This document shows, in pieces, positions 32,377-45,141 of a DNA stretch of 64,000 bases; the first letter of the stretch is position 1; every line of letters begins with the position of its first letter. Position numbers and translations under genes: made by a program. The DNA comes from Cichorium intybus (taxonomy: Eukaryota; Streptophyta; Magnoliopsida; Asterales; Asteraceae). A model generated the notes under the pieces. It had not been told where the DNA came from. It saw only the letters and a list, made by a program, of their open reading frames with translations, and searched no databases. The stretch spans positions 89,762,250 through 89,826,249 of the forward strand of contig CM042015.1 of the NCBI GenBank assembly GCA_023525715.1, in the 5' to 3' direction.

Positions 32377-32566
32377 TGTTAGCCTATTAAGGTTTTTATA
32401 AGTTTGAGCCTTATTTAGCCCACTAGGTTTATTTAGCCTATGTATATATTCCTTGCTTTCTTTGTATTTTGTTCAAGAACTTCATTTCACAGTTAATGAA
32501 ATCTCTCTCAAACCCTAGCCTCTCTTCTCTCTATTCTCTTTGAAACTTGATCTTTGATAATCAACA
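32377..32566 (+). repeat. Copia 3' LTR
   Basis: 190 bp, TGTTAGCC...CAACA, followed by TSD ACCAT (32567-32571). Confidence 0.95.
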
Positions 32567-32571
32567 ACCAT

Positions 32572-33152
32572 ATGTTGATTGCTGAATCACAAGGTTGATT
32601 CTTCATAAGATAATATATAAACGTTGTTGATGCTTCAACAAGTTTTGTTTGGATTTGGTTTCTAAACAATTATTTATACACAATGCAAAGCTACAAAAAG
32701 AAAATTAAACCAATCTTAGGAACAACTACAAAATAACAGAACCAGAGAAATTAATAAATCAAGAAGACCCATTTTAATTTTATGTGATTCATGGTTAAAG
32801 AAACACTATTCGTCACTGTTTTGCACCAAAACACTCCCTAAGATTATAAAAAAGGGGGAAAATAATATCGTAGCCATATAGTGCCCACAAACTTTTAGTT
32901 TTTGTTTTAAAATGTCCCTAAAGGTTTTTTTTTTTTTTTTTTTCTTTATAAGAAAAGGAACTCTATTTTACCTGTTAGAAAAAAACCTGAACTTGTAATG
33001 CTAGGTTTCAATTGACGATGTGGCTCTTTTACTAAAAAAACTTAAAATCTACCTAATACCAAAATTGATCATCTATCGAACTCAGACATTCAATACCGTC
33101 TTCCCCATGAAAAGAAACCCCACTTCAACAACATCACCATCACCACAACACT
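32572..33152. other. Spacer with a repeat arm
   Basis: About 32840-33040 reads like one arm of the Mutator-like element at 39064 (acaaacttttagtttttgtt, then 'attttacctgttagaaaaaa', then 'cttgtaatgctaggtttcaa'). No inverted partner or TSD is seen. There is a T-run at 32925-32943. Confidence 0.5.
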
Positions 33153-34393
33153 TCATATTTGATAGAAAAATGGATCACTATTTAACCAATCATCAAGCTC
33201 CAGCGAATCATCATCAAAGTATAGAGGCGGAGTAACTTCAGGAAACTTGATATTTGATGGAAAAACGAACCCTTTTGCTTCCAAACGAGACACAACCTAC
33301 CAACACGATGATACAAGAAAACAATTACTTCCTTTTACAACAACTACTCACCAGTTTATTCATTGTTTTGACCCTAAACAAACAGACATGAATAATTAAA
33401 AGAAAAAAAAATTACCTTCGAACAGGCGATCCCAATTTTAAGCTCCTTGGCATGGTGAAGGTTTAATATAAATTCTTTAAGCTTTCCTTCTTCCTCTTTA
33501 AGCATTGTCTCATAATACCCAAGCATTGTGTAATCTGTTATCTCATAATGCCCATGCATTGTATAATCTAAGTTGGCTTCAGTTACAGAAGACACATTCA
33601 CCAACAAAACCTTCCACAAATACAGACGACCTTCGATTGACAGTGATAAAATATTAGGAGCATTAATTTCAATAATATGGGGAAAATCAACATATTTATC
33701 ATTAGGAGGAACCCAGAAGTATCCACGGAACACCAGGTTCTTAACGCTCTTTGAAGTAATGTGAAGCTGCTTGTAACCATAGCAATAATCCAATACCAAA
33801 GTTTCTAATAGAGGACTCCCGGATAATATATTTTGAATCAAATCTTCATCTAAATTCCCTCCGGAAATCCATAAACTCCTGAGATTTTTCCAACTAATTG
33901 CCCCACTTGGATTCAATCTGCAGCCTGATAATCTCAGATCAGTAAAACATGAACTGATGGAGAAAGATTGATCTAACAGAAGGTCGTTTCTCACGTCCGC
34001 ATTCCACAAGTTTAAATCAAGTTCTTCAACGTTACATCTCAAAGCAAAACGAATCCAGATGTTGATTTTCGATTTAGATAGAGTTTCATATGCGGTAGAC
34101 ACTACAAATTTCTTGAGCTTCAATTGGCGGCATTGAGTTAGGGTTTTGCTGACGCACCGAATAAAATGACACGGCATATATTTATCGCTACTGAATATGA
34201 GACAAGGAACAGAAGTCCAAACATGTTTCCATCGCTTGGAGAGTGTACCTGTTCTAATGGCGTCTTTTGTGGAGGGTAAACGAGAGAGGATTTCAAGAAT
34301 CAAGCAATCTGGCAACGCACTGAGTCGATCTCCTTCAAACTTTATCCGTTTTGTACCAAGTTTAGGTTGATTTTGTCCTTCCACCGTTTCCAT
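33153..34393 (-). CDS. F-box/LRR protein, copy 2 (two exons)
   Basis: Exon 1 is 34393-33416 and exon 2 is 33296-33153 (intron GT at 33415, AG at 33297, phase 0), giving about 373 residues. The ATG at 34393 (METVEGQNQP) lies in a gccgccATGg context and matches the paralogues; an in-frame ATG at 34417 is less likely. The F-box is at residues about 22-61 (DRLSALPDCLILEILSRLP, AIRTGTLSKRW). Leucine-rich blocks include CFTDLRLSGCRLNP, LRSLWISGGNLDEDLIQNIL, LETLVLDYCYGYKQLHI and IEINAPNILSLSI. The tail is CSK then VVSRLEAKGFVFPSNIKFPE and an acidic end (FDDDSLELDDW). Near residues 285-310 an 11-residue unit is duplicated (DYTMHGHYEIT, DYTMLGYYETM). The likely role is substrate selection by an SCF ubiquitin ligase. 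This copy looks functional. Confidence 0.85.
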
Positions 34394-34479
34394 GGCGGCA
34401 ACAAAGCCCTCGCACATGAAAATTTGCAGTAAAACTCGAATTTGGCGTAAAATTTATACAAACAGTCAAATAAAGTTTT

Positions 34480-35330
34480 GTTTTCACCCCTAAACTCTAA
34501 AACGTTACAATTCAGTCCCTATAAAAACTGGGACTTCTTTCATATTCGAACCATTTTTTTAATTATCGATTATCCCTTTAGGAATATAAAATGGGAATAA
34601 AGTTTATGCTAACCGCTCACGACTGTGGCACTAGCAAGATATCTTATCAGTGTAACCCAAATAACTTTAGTTAATTTGGATTTATTTGACTTCAAAGTAG
34701 TGTGAAATATGACAACTATATGTAAGAAGAGAAGACACTTGTCATGGGATATCATGAGCGGTTCAATTTGAGATCCAATTATGGCACATTTAACTAGTGA
34801 TCCAAGGAAGATTTTCTACACATGACACACATCAAGATTAAAAAAAGAGTTTCTTAGCTTAAGAAAAGAAAGCACGACTGTCAAGAAGTATAAACGTTCT
34901 TTTCCCATGAAATTAAGGTTTATGAGTGGATGGATCGAGATCGAGAAACAAAGATAGCCGATTCTTGATGGGTATAACTTCAAGCTATCAACAATATATG
35001 AGAAATTTGACCGCATTGTAACACTCGCTTAATTAATGTCGATCGAGTGTAATAGGTTGGAAGTTTGATTTCTTTTTGTTGACCTTGACTTGGAAATTCT
35101 ATTTTCGGTCAAAGTAGTGACCAAAGTGTCTTCAAGATGGAATTGCATCGGTTGATAATTTAGTTAGATATTACATCGTACTTTGATGACTATGAGGATA
35201 TGATGTTGTTTTAACACGATATGCACATTGTTAAGTTGAATCTCTCCATGAGGAGAATGAAGGCATGTTGGTTTTGCTTTATTATGTAGATAGACTTTTA
35301 AGATTATTGCTTGGACGATATACGTTTTTT
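34480..35330. repeat. F-box upstream duplicate block (partner of 11026-11900)
   Basis: Directly upstream of F-box copy 2 and collinear with 11026-11900. This is the less rearranged version, because here the block still adjoins its F-box gene. Confidence 0.8.
34816..35016 (-). pseudogene. Unrecognised open frame, duplicate of 11301-11582
   Basis: 66 codons, MRSNFSYIVDSLKLYPSRIG and on to FMGKERLYFLTVV. It shares the frame and part of the sequence with the open frame at 11301-11582. Family unknown. A gene fragment carried along with the F-box duplication is the likeliest explanation. Confidence 0.3.
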
Positions 35331-36375
35331 TTTTTAGAACGACATAAATATAATAAAAAGCCTAGCAAGGTGCGAGGTAGGGAGAACTAATTGGTTTGTC
35401 ACATTGAGAGGGCTTTGCAGCCAACCGACCCAATTAATGTTTGGATGGCAGAAGTAATATATGGATCTTTACGTTGACTAAGCACGATGTTTATGTACTA
35501 GTCAATTCATGAAAGTTTTGTTAAAAGTTGTGAGTTCTCAAAAATGCAATGACGGCCGATATGGGTATATGTGGATATTTGAGAAGATGGCGATATGTAT
35601 TTGATAAGAGTAGATTTGAAAAGTTAAAGACTTCGATAGAAAAATCACAATTTTCTCTCTTTATCTATTAAAGATGTTCTCTTTGTATAAAGTTAAAAAA
35701 CATATACTTATATATAGTTTATTAAATTAAGTCATCTCTTTGTTAAGTTCATTATGTAAACCAAACAACACCGAAAAAAATGTTACTCCTAAATGCACAT
35801 TCACAATCACAAAACTATCACAAAATAGATTAGACAAATCAGGAATTGCCTTAAACCAATCTTGTATAGCTCTAGAAATAGAATATAAGAGTTCTGGCCC
35901 ATAATATATCCATTAGAAAATTAACCAATAGGATATTACAATTACAGGAACATATAAATTTCTCCATGAATCCAGTAGCGGATCTATATAGTAATAACTT
36001 TTAGTGCTTTCCTAGGGTTGCTGTTATGGGATTATAACCCCCATAATGGACTTAAAGTCTAAAATATTTTAATTGGAACCAAATATTATAAGGCATCAAG
36101 ATATTAATATAAATGATGTCTATTTTCACATGTTTAATTGATATAAAAGTTGTGGTGTTACATGTAACACTGATACACAATAAATATAACGTCACATTGA
36201 TATGTCTCGTTAAGGTTTGAAAATATCACCCCTTGAACCTTCAAAAACATCACATGGGTTATCTTCTTTTTCTTTAAACTAGCTGACAGTGGCAAACATC
36301 CCATATGTTGTATTCTTTTCTATAAATTTAGATGACAATGACAAAATAACAAGTGGTTTTCCGTTTGAATGACTT
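35331..36375. other. Spacer, no gene recognised
   Basis: AT-rich. A T-run at about 35325-35334 is followed by 'agaacgacataaatataata', resembling the poly-A-side end of a retroposon, but no body is recognised. Nothing else is supported. Confidence 0.4.
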
Positions 36376-36379
36376 TTGG

Positions 36380-37090
36380 ATAGAGGTGGCAAAAACTGAC
36401 ATGATGCTAACTTAACACAAACTCGACACAAAATAAGCGAGTTTGGATAAGAGATTTGAACCAGTTTAATTAAATGGGTTGATACGACACGACACGATTA
36501 TTAAACGGGTAATGTTAGGTATGAGAGTGTCAACTCGAAAATGACCGGTTTAATTAAATGTAAGCTCTTCTAGTTCTTAGGATAAATTCCACAAACCCAA
36601 AATTAAAACCAAGTATAAAAGAAAAACTTTGGCTTAGTCACTTTGTAGTGTAATTCATTTCTAAAATTAAAGTTTACTTTTTAATTTTTCTATTCTTTAA
36701 AATACTCCACAGTCCTATTCATGACCTCGTTCATCCGCTTCTCCAATTGCTACACTTTCCACTTTGCTCTCTAAACTTGCAATGAATTTTTTCCTTTCTG
36801 TGTCTCAACTTCTACTCTTTCTAGTTTTTCACTTTTTCATTTCTGTCTCACTAACTTATACTCTTTCAACTTGTTTAGTATTTCAATATGATACGACGTG
36901 ATACATTTACAATGTCTAACCCTTGAACCTGCTAACTCAACACGAACTCGACATGAAAATAAATAGGTTGACACGACACGACACGTTTATTACACGGGTG
37001 GAATTAGGGTCAAGCTCTCTCAACCCGGTTAATGTTTTGACTTGGCACAAACCCGACACGAAACGGCACGTTTGCCAAGTCTACCTTTGG
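36380..37090. mobile_element. Probable MITE with 'gacacgacacg' subterminal repeats
   Basis: The left part (aggtggcaaaaactgacatg, 'cacaaactcgacac', 'gatacgacacgacacg') and the right part (gacacgacacgacacg, 'cacaaacccgacacgaaac', then 'ggcacgtttgccaagtctacc') are imperfect inverted and direct versions of each other. The ends fit aggtggcaaa at the left and its mirror with a few inserted bases at the right. No TSD was fixed and there is no coding sequence. Confidence 0.45.
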
Positions 37091-37201
37091 GGTTGCAAAA
37101 AATAAAATTGGAAAAAAAGGATGGGCGAATATCAGCAATCATTGTGTGATTCGATTTTATTAAAAACAATGAAAACACTATTTACGCATTGCAAGATGTT
37201 A

Positions 37202-38889
37202 GGCTGAAGGGTGTGCAAGACACCCATGACAACCCAAGACTACCGCCATGTCATCGCCACGTCACAAAGACTTCCAAGACACCCACTAGGGGTGTGCAAG
37301 ACTCTCATGACTACCATTTTAATTTCCACGTCACATTTTTATTTTACGTTTTTTAATTTAAACCAAACATTATAAATTAATTAAAACCAAATACTTAAAA
37401 TTAAATAAAAGACATTACATAACAATAAAAATAAAAAAACGACATTGCACGAAATAAAAAAAACATAAAAACGACAACTCCTAAATTTTTTAAAAAAAAA
37501 AAACTACTTATTAAAATATTTCTTGCGTCGTTGTTCCGTCATAAATCGGATCGCCTCGAGATCCTCTTCGGTCCCGGAACGGCTAAACAAAACATAATCC
37601 AACCTCGATTCCGCAAGATCGTTGTGGTGGTGGAATTGTTCAACGAGCCGGTCGACCTTTTCCTCGACATCGTCTTTCGAAGACGAGCCGGAGGCATCTC
37701 GGCTTGCTCTTTTCGCTCGGTCGCGGCCGATGGGGCGTTGAGGCGGAGGCATCTTGGTTTGTGGTTCGGTGTCGTCGTCAAGGTCGATCGGGTCTCGAGC
37801 ATCCGAAATATCGTCATCCGGGGTCCTCCAACGTTTGGAACCCGTGCTCGAGTGAGGCGAATCGGGAGTTAGTAGCCATTTAGGACCGGTACGCATCAAC
37901 TCCCAACTTCGCATATGCTTAAACGGTTTCCCGACAACTCGCCCATATTGTTCCATAGCCGTTGTGAAAATCCCGAATTCGTTTTCGCCACTTCGTCGCA
38001 TGTTCACCAAGTTGTTGTAAATGCCGTTGAACTTGGTGCACTCGATACGAAGTTTCCACCACTTCCCGTTAATACCGTCGTTGTTTCGGTACACCCCACG
38101 ACCCATCGCCGCGTGGTAGTGGTCCAAAATGCGTTCCCACAACGATGTGGAACTTTGGCTATTTCCTTTTTGCGAATCCATGGAAATAGCGAGCCACGAT
38201 CGAACCACTTGAACCTCTTCGTCGGTCGTCCACGGAACCTTCGCCTCTTGCGCGTTTCGCGTTTTGTTCTTTTGTCTATTATTTTTCTTTTTCTTTTTGG
38301 AGGAAGACTTGGGGGCTTGTGTTTCCATCACGACCTCTTCGGGTGATGCTTGTGGCGGTGGTGATGGAAGCGGTGGCGATTGTGATAGAAACGGTTGTTG
38401 GAATGGTGCGTACGGGTAAGGTTGTGGCGGGTATTGATATTGGTTCGGTGGTGGATATGGATACGGGTATTGCGGTTGTTGCGACGAACCCGTAAGCAAA
38501 CTCGTAAATGTGCAATTCGTGGAAAAGTTGTAGTTGAATTCGCCGCGGGGCGTGTTCCGATTTGACGGGGGGTGTTCGGATCGTTCTCCATCTTGAAATG
38601 TTAGTAAAATTGAGAGGAAAATGTGTGTTTGTATGTGTGTAAAATATAAGATGTGTGTGGTATGTATTTATAATATGTAAAAAAAATTAATTTTTTTTAT
38701 GTTCAACGGTCGTCAACGGCTATTTTTTTCAAAATATTCCGTCTTCAAACGTTCACAGGACGATGACGAGGGGACGCAAGACGTCGAGGACGCGGGGGGG
38801 GGGGGGGAGGGGGGGGGGGCGGTGTTTGCCGCGTCTTTCCTGCTGAGGTGGAGGACGCGTGGGGGGCCCCGTGCGGCATACCCATGGCC
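37202..38889 (-). mobile_element. PIF/Harbinger element carrying only an ORF1-like gene
   Basis: It is flanked by TTA on both sides (37199-37201 and 38890-38892), the Harbinger target site. The ends are imperfect TIRs: GGCTGAAGGGTGTGC at the left and, inverted, GGCCATGGGTATGCC at the right. Inside is one gene, similar to Myb/SANT-type ORF1 proteins of the Pong/Harbinger group. No DDE transposase is present in 1688 bp. A long G tract (G14-A-G11, 38794-38819) sits near the right end. Confidence 0.75.
37504..38591 (-). pseudogene. Myb/SANT-like Harbinger ORF1 protein, frameshifted near its start
   Basis: The main frame (37504-38499, about 330 codons) has a Pro/Tyr/Gln-rich N-terminus (YPYPYPPPNQYQYPP), a basic stretch (SSKKKKKNNRQKNK, a likely nuclear signal), a Myb/SANT-like domain (VPWTTDEEVQVVRSWLAISM ... 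LWERILDHYHAAMG ... INGKWWKLRIECTKFNGIY) and a C-terminal NAM-associated-like region ending RRKKYFNK. Its first codon is TTG. The natural start is the ATG at 38591 (MENDPNTP), which is out of frame because a run of six C (minus strand, 38567-38572) lacks one base; with that base the reading would continue as SNRNTPRGEFNYNFSTN in the main frame. ORF1 proteins of this group bind DNA with the transposase; here the partner gene is missing. Confidence 0.75.
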
Positions 38890-38892
38890 TTA

Positions 38893-39054
38893 TACATACA
38901 ATTGTGAAATGAGATTTGGCTATCCCCCGTAGATTTTGCTTTCGCCCCATAACTCACTACCTCATAAGACATATAGATGCATATTGCTATATTCGAATTG
39001 TTCCACATTCAACTGCCTAACAATAATATATGTTTATAATGGTTAATATCTTAG
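38893..39054. other. Short spacer
   Basis: Nothing recognised. Confidence 0.4.
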
Positions 39055-39063
39055 TAGTTTATA

Positions 39064-40483
39064 AGGAAAATGACACTGTAGCCCAACCAACTTTTGGGTT
39101 TTGATCTAAAAGATCCCTAAATTTATTTTTTGGCTTTCTACAGGCCTAAACTTCATTTTACCTGTTAAAAAAAGACCTTCACTTGTAACAACCGGTTTCA
39201 CTTCGTGAGGTGGCTTTTTATTAAAAAAAATAATTAAACAAAAACGGGAAATCAATCGCTGTCTCTTTTCACGATTAGGGCTCATAAGATTTCAAGTCGC
39301 CGTCTCTTTTCACGATTAGGACTTTGACACAGCAACGAGTACGCGTGCCATGGGAGAAGAAAGCACGGGAGGGATTGGAATTCGAGGTATACAATCAAGG
39401 AATGTTGAAGAAACCTGGTATCCACCCACTATGAACCACCGCTTCTGGTTATAGTTCTGTTTCTCCCTCAGGAACCTTGAACACCAACAATTCTTTTGCA
39501 GTCGGTTCCATCACTGTGTACAACCGGCTCGTATTTCAAAGATTGCCAAGCTGCTTGATCTTCTTCGATTAAGTTCTCAAAAGTTTTGACTTTGACAATT
39601 CTATGGATCACTTTCGAAATCAACTTTGACTTCACCGGCTACCGTGAGCGCCGCCGACCGCCGCCAACAGTGCCGGTAGTCCTGATTTATTTTTCCGTCA
39701 TCTGATGCAGCCATTTACCCCTGTCCGGTTGTCTCTCTTTCTTGGTCGTAATTTCACACACACAAGTGTGTGTGTTTTGCTTCAAGCTTTCTTCCCGTTT
39801 TCCCTTTCCCTCTTCCCATTTTCTTTTTGATTTGCGTAATGAGGGGAAAAAGATGTACACAGTATAAGGGGAGCCGACTACCCTAAGAAGAAACTGACCC
39901 TTCACGTAATCCTTTAAAACGAAGTAGAGCTACAGACGTTAACAATTAGTCAGAAAAGGTTTACTTCTTTCATCAATCTGTGCTTCAATATGTTAGCATC
40001 TTCTTCATGTTCTCAATTTCATGAGCTGTGAACCGAACAGAGAACAAGGAGCAGGATAAATGAGAAATTGAAAGCGTTGCAGAAACTGATTCTAAATTCA
40101 AATAAGGTAAGCTGATTACACAATAATATCACAGCTTTTTTTCGTTTGTTTTGGGTTTGTGGTTTTGATTTATAGACGTATAAACCAACTTTTTGTCGTT
40201 TGGAGATGGAGACTGGAAATCAATAGTGGTGGTGAGGCAGGAACCAGTTCGATGACGTGGCATATGACGTACGTGGCTTGTAACATTTATGTGACTAGGA
40301 GTGAGAAAGAGTGACATGGCAGTTGACTAGACGTTTTTAACCGGCTGACCCCTTCATTTGCGGGTCAATGATGTTTTTAACCCGAAATAATATAGTTCAT
40401 GCCCCTAGAAAGCAAAAAAAATAACTTCAGAGACCTTTTAAACCAAAAGCTAAAAGTTTATTGGGCTACAGTGTCATTTTCCC
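39064..40483. mobile_element. Mutator-like non-autonomous element (long TIRs)
   Basis: A perfect 9-bp TSD TAGTTTATA flanks it (39055-39063 and 40484-40492). TIRs of about 115 bp begin GGAAAATGACACTGTAGCCC at both ends (inverted), with 'aaaagatccctaaa' and 'gctttct' blocks following. The 1420-bp interior holds no recognised transposase; short ORFs are not convincing. A 9-bp TSD with long TIRs is the Mutator signature. Confidence 0.85.
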
Positions 40484-40945
40484 TAGTTTATATTAGAAAA
40501 AGAAAAAAGCAATTTTCCCATTTTTCTTTAACCAAAGTATGTATACTGAGATACCCATTGATGCCTAATTATATTTATCAACAAATATCACCTAAAATTT
40601 CAATTATGCAAATCAATCATCATTGTCCGAAGAAAAAAGACAGATCGAAGAAATGTAACAATAAAGAAACCTAGATCAGGCCTACTATTTTGATTTTTTG
40701 ATCATGTTTTCATTATGTTTAATATATACTAAATGGCAAAGTTAAAAAAAACACTAATTTTTAAAAAAAATTCAATTTTGACACTCTGTTATTTTTTTTT
40801 CAATTAAGTCACTAAGTTTTCAATTTTTTCCAATTAAGCCACTATGTTTTCAATTTTGACCGTTTGACCAGTCAACCGATTGCCAACTGACGTGGCATGA
40901 TGACGTGTCGATCTTGATGATTGGACGCTGACATGTCATGCTGAA

Positions 40946-42586
<1,641 letters not shown>

Positions 42587-42590
<4 letters not shown>

Positions 42591-42668
42591 TCCTATAGTA
42601 AATTACACAATAGACTTTGTGTCTTTTTTGAAATTTGTCCTATAGTAAATTACACAATAGACTTTGTG
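42587..42668. repeat. Short tandem duplication, period 49 bp
   Basis: 'tcctatagtaaattacacaa' plus 'tagactttgtg' occurs at about 42589 and again at 42638. The second copy forms the left end of the following long-TIR element. Confidence 0.8.
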
Positions 42669-43726
42669 GTTTGGGTAATATGCATGCTTAGTCCTTGACT
42701 CTTCTTTTTAACTCAGACAATCTCTATTGTATGTTTTTGTTGCATCTTTGGTCCCTACCAGACATAAAAAATACTATTTTCATTCACCTATTTCTTTTTA
42801 TTAGTTTATTATTTAATGGAACAATTGTGCCTCTTTTGGTATGCACTTCATCTTATTGTTTTTTAAAAAAGATAAAATTAGATATAGAATGATAGATAGA
42901 AAGAGAGTCGAGGTCTTCAATGGAGTTTTACAGGCGACCGTGTTCATTAGATATGAAGAAGATGATAGAATGAATTGGTTTTTCCAACGACTTCATTCCG
43001 ACAAAGTTCCATGATCGAATCCCAATGGAAAATTGAGCTTAATATGTCTATCGTGACAAAAGAAAAAATCCCACCACCAAAACAATACCAAAAAGTCCAT
43101 TGCCTCCCTCTCTACTGCCACTAGCATGTCATTAGTACCCACTCTGTCATCCCTCCACTGTGATAGGTTAAACCACCTATCATGCACCCTCTGCTATCAT
43201 CATCCACCACCATCATTACCCAGTCGTGCGATCCACCATAATAACATGTAATTGCCCAAAAGTAACTTAATCATAGAAGGTGAGGATGAGGGTTCACCAG
43301 AGAGGAGTTGGGAATGGAGGTGGGAGGTGGTGATGAGTTTTTCTAGTGATAAGCTTTTCCATTTGTATGGTGTTGGAGCCCCGACGAACGCAACTAGTTA
43401 CAATCGATGATAGTAGCGGCAACATGAGAAGCATAGTGTCGAAGGGTATCCGACAATTGAAGAGAGGAAAATAGGGAGGTTGGTACATTGATTAGAGAGA
43501 TAACAAAATAGGGTTGGGGATGAAGGTGGTACCCATATTTTTTTTTTATTTAAAATCTTCTTCTAATAAGATAATACTAATATAAGAAACGGTATAAATG
43601 TCATTTTAGATAGCAGGGACTAACCCGAAACAAAATCAAACAATTCGGATTGTACGTGTTAAAGAAGAGTTAGGGACCAAACGCACATATTACCATAAAC
43701 CACAAGGACCGTTCGTATAATTTACT
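42645..43726. mobile_element. Long-TIR element, probably Mutator-like
   Basis: The left arm (gtaaattacacaatagac, then 'ttgtggtttgggtaatatgc', 'tttggtccctaccagacata') is mirrored at the right end (gtaaattatacgaacgg, 'ttgtggtttatggtaatatg', 'tttggtccctaactcttc'). TIRs are roughly 100-120 bp, imperfect. No TSD was found, perhaps because of the tandem duplication at the left edge. There is no recognised transposase. The arm also occurs alone inside the CACTA (19085-19290). Confidence 0.65.
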
Positions 43727-44513
43727 CTTTAAAATATTTTGACTTTTTTCAGCTATCAAGCTTTAATTTTGTTGTTATACGCACTACGAGTCTGTTTCGT
43801 ATGATAAAGTAAAATCATGAAATAATTGAATAAACAACGTAATGAAATGAACAAAGTAATTGATTGAATCATTATATTCTATTGTCATGTTTGATTTGCT
43901 CGGATGAATAAAATGCATCATTTAAATATGTTGTTATTATTAACAAATAAAAACTTAATAAATAAAATTGATAAATAAAGAAAAGAATGTTATTTTATAA
44001 ATTAAGTTAACCAAATAACGATAAATCATTATACACATTGCATTAAACCTATTTCATTTCATTAAATATACAGAATTGCAAATATTAAAAAAGTAGATAT
44101 GATTTAAAAAGAAGTTCCAAAATATAAAGAACTATATGCTGTGAAATCTTAATATATAATTATAATAAAAATAATTTTATTTATTTTTAAAAAATAAAAA
44201 TAATTAATTGAAATTATGAAACCAAATTAATATGTAATGAAGATTATATGAATAAAATAATTTATAATTATAGTATATGTCATTCTATATCCTGAAAAAA
44301 TGAAAAAAAAAAAAATCTTCCTCATAAAATAAAACGTCCTAGGAGAAGAAACGATATTCTGTGAGGAATGCTCAATTTCATTCATTCATGAAAAACGACT
44401 ATGACTTTTTATGTGCGTTATTTGTCATGCATGTAGGCAAACAAGGGCAAGTCTCTAAAAAGCTTATGCAAAAAAAAAAAATACATATTTTATCTGTAAG
44501 AACCAGACTAAAC
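43727..44513. other. AT-rich spacer
   Basis: No gene. It begins with 'gagtctgtttcgtatgataa', a style common at MITE ends, but no matching inverted end was found. Confidence 0.4.
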
Positions 44514-44516
44514 TAA

Positions 44517-44855
44517 GGTCCTGTTTGGTAGGATCTTAATATTTAAAATCTGAATTTTTAAGAGGTCTGAATTTCTAAGAGTGTCTGAATTTTTAAAATC
44601 TGAACATTTAACATGCTGTTTGGTTGGAACCTCTGAATTGTTGTAGTGTAGTAGGGTGGGGGTGAGTGAGTAGGGTGCTGGTATGTGGGGTGGTATGGGG
44701 ATGGGGTAGGATGTGGTGGGTGGGTCCACCTTTTAATTTTTAAGATGCTAGTGATAGATTAAGAGACTTTTATTCATATGCTATCAAACACACTTAATCT
44801 GAAAATTAAGAGATTGCCTCTTAATTTTTCAATTAAGAGGCTATCAAACAGGGCC
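44517..44855. mobile_element. PIF/Harbinger (Tourist-like) MITE
   Basis: TSD TAA is at 44514-44516 and 44856-44858. The TIR GGTCCTGTTTGGTAG at the left is mirrored as GGCCCTGTTTGATAG at the right. 339 bp, inner arms rich in 'ctgaatttttaagag' and its mirror 'cttaatttttcaattaagag'. Non-coding; the ORF 44508-44729 is an artefact. Confidence 0.85.
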
Positions 44856-44858
44856 TAA

Positions 44859-45141
44859 GGCTTGTTGGATTGAATCGAGCAATGGCGTTATTAAAAAAAA
44901 AACAAACCCGTCACATTTGTAATTGGGTCAAACCTTTTTGTGAAGAATTTGAGCTTATTTGGGTTTTTTAACCGTATCATACATGGTTTTTTTGTCCTTT
45001 TATCATATTATTGTCGTCATTAATAATATTAATTTCATAAAAAAAAAACAGGACAAGACAATCGAACAAGTAAACTTTATAAACAAGAGATTCATATAAT
45101 TCACAAGAACTAAAATGCCTGAACATGAATTCAATGTGTCA
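44859..45141. other. Short spacer, 3' flank of F-box copy 3
   Basis: No gene. It includes A-runs and the region just downstream of the F-box stop. Confidence 0.4.

Larger units (their letters stand above)
12366..32566 (+). mobile_element. Ty1/copia retrotransposon, split by a nested gypsy element
   Basis: The LTRs are 12366-12555 and 32377-32566, 190 bp each, starting TGTTAGCC and ending CAACA. TSD ACCAT lies at 12361-12365 and 32567-32571. I see two LTR differences. Without the nested insert and its TSD the element is about 4868 bp, normal for copia. Order is LTR, tRNA-iMet primer site, gag, protease, integrase, RT, RNase H, polypurine tract, LTR. It is defective: nonsense codon in gag (12958-12960), frameshift after protease (about 29411), and the 15.3-kb insertion in gag. 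Confidence 0.95.

Noticed and set aside
37531..38346. Antisense ORFs (113 and 143 codons) over the Harbinger ORF1
   Set aside because: Shadows of the minus-strand gene, which has the recognisable domain and codon pattern.
42993..43488. Two minus-strand ORFs inside the long-TIR element
   Set aside because: 64 codons each, unrecognised and without transposase motifs.
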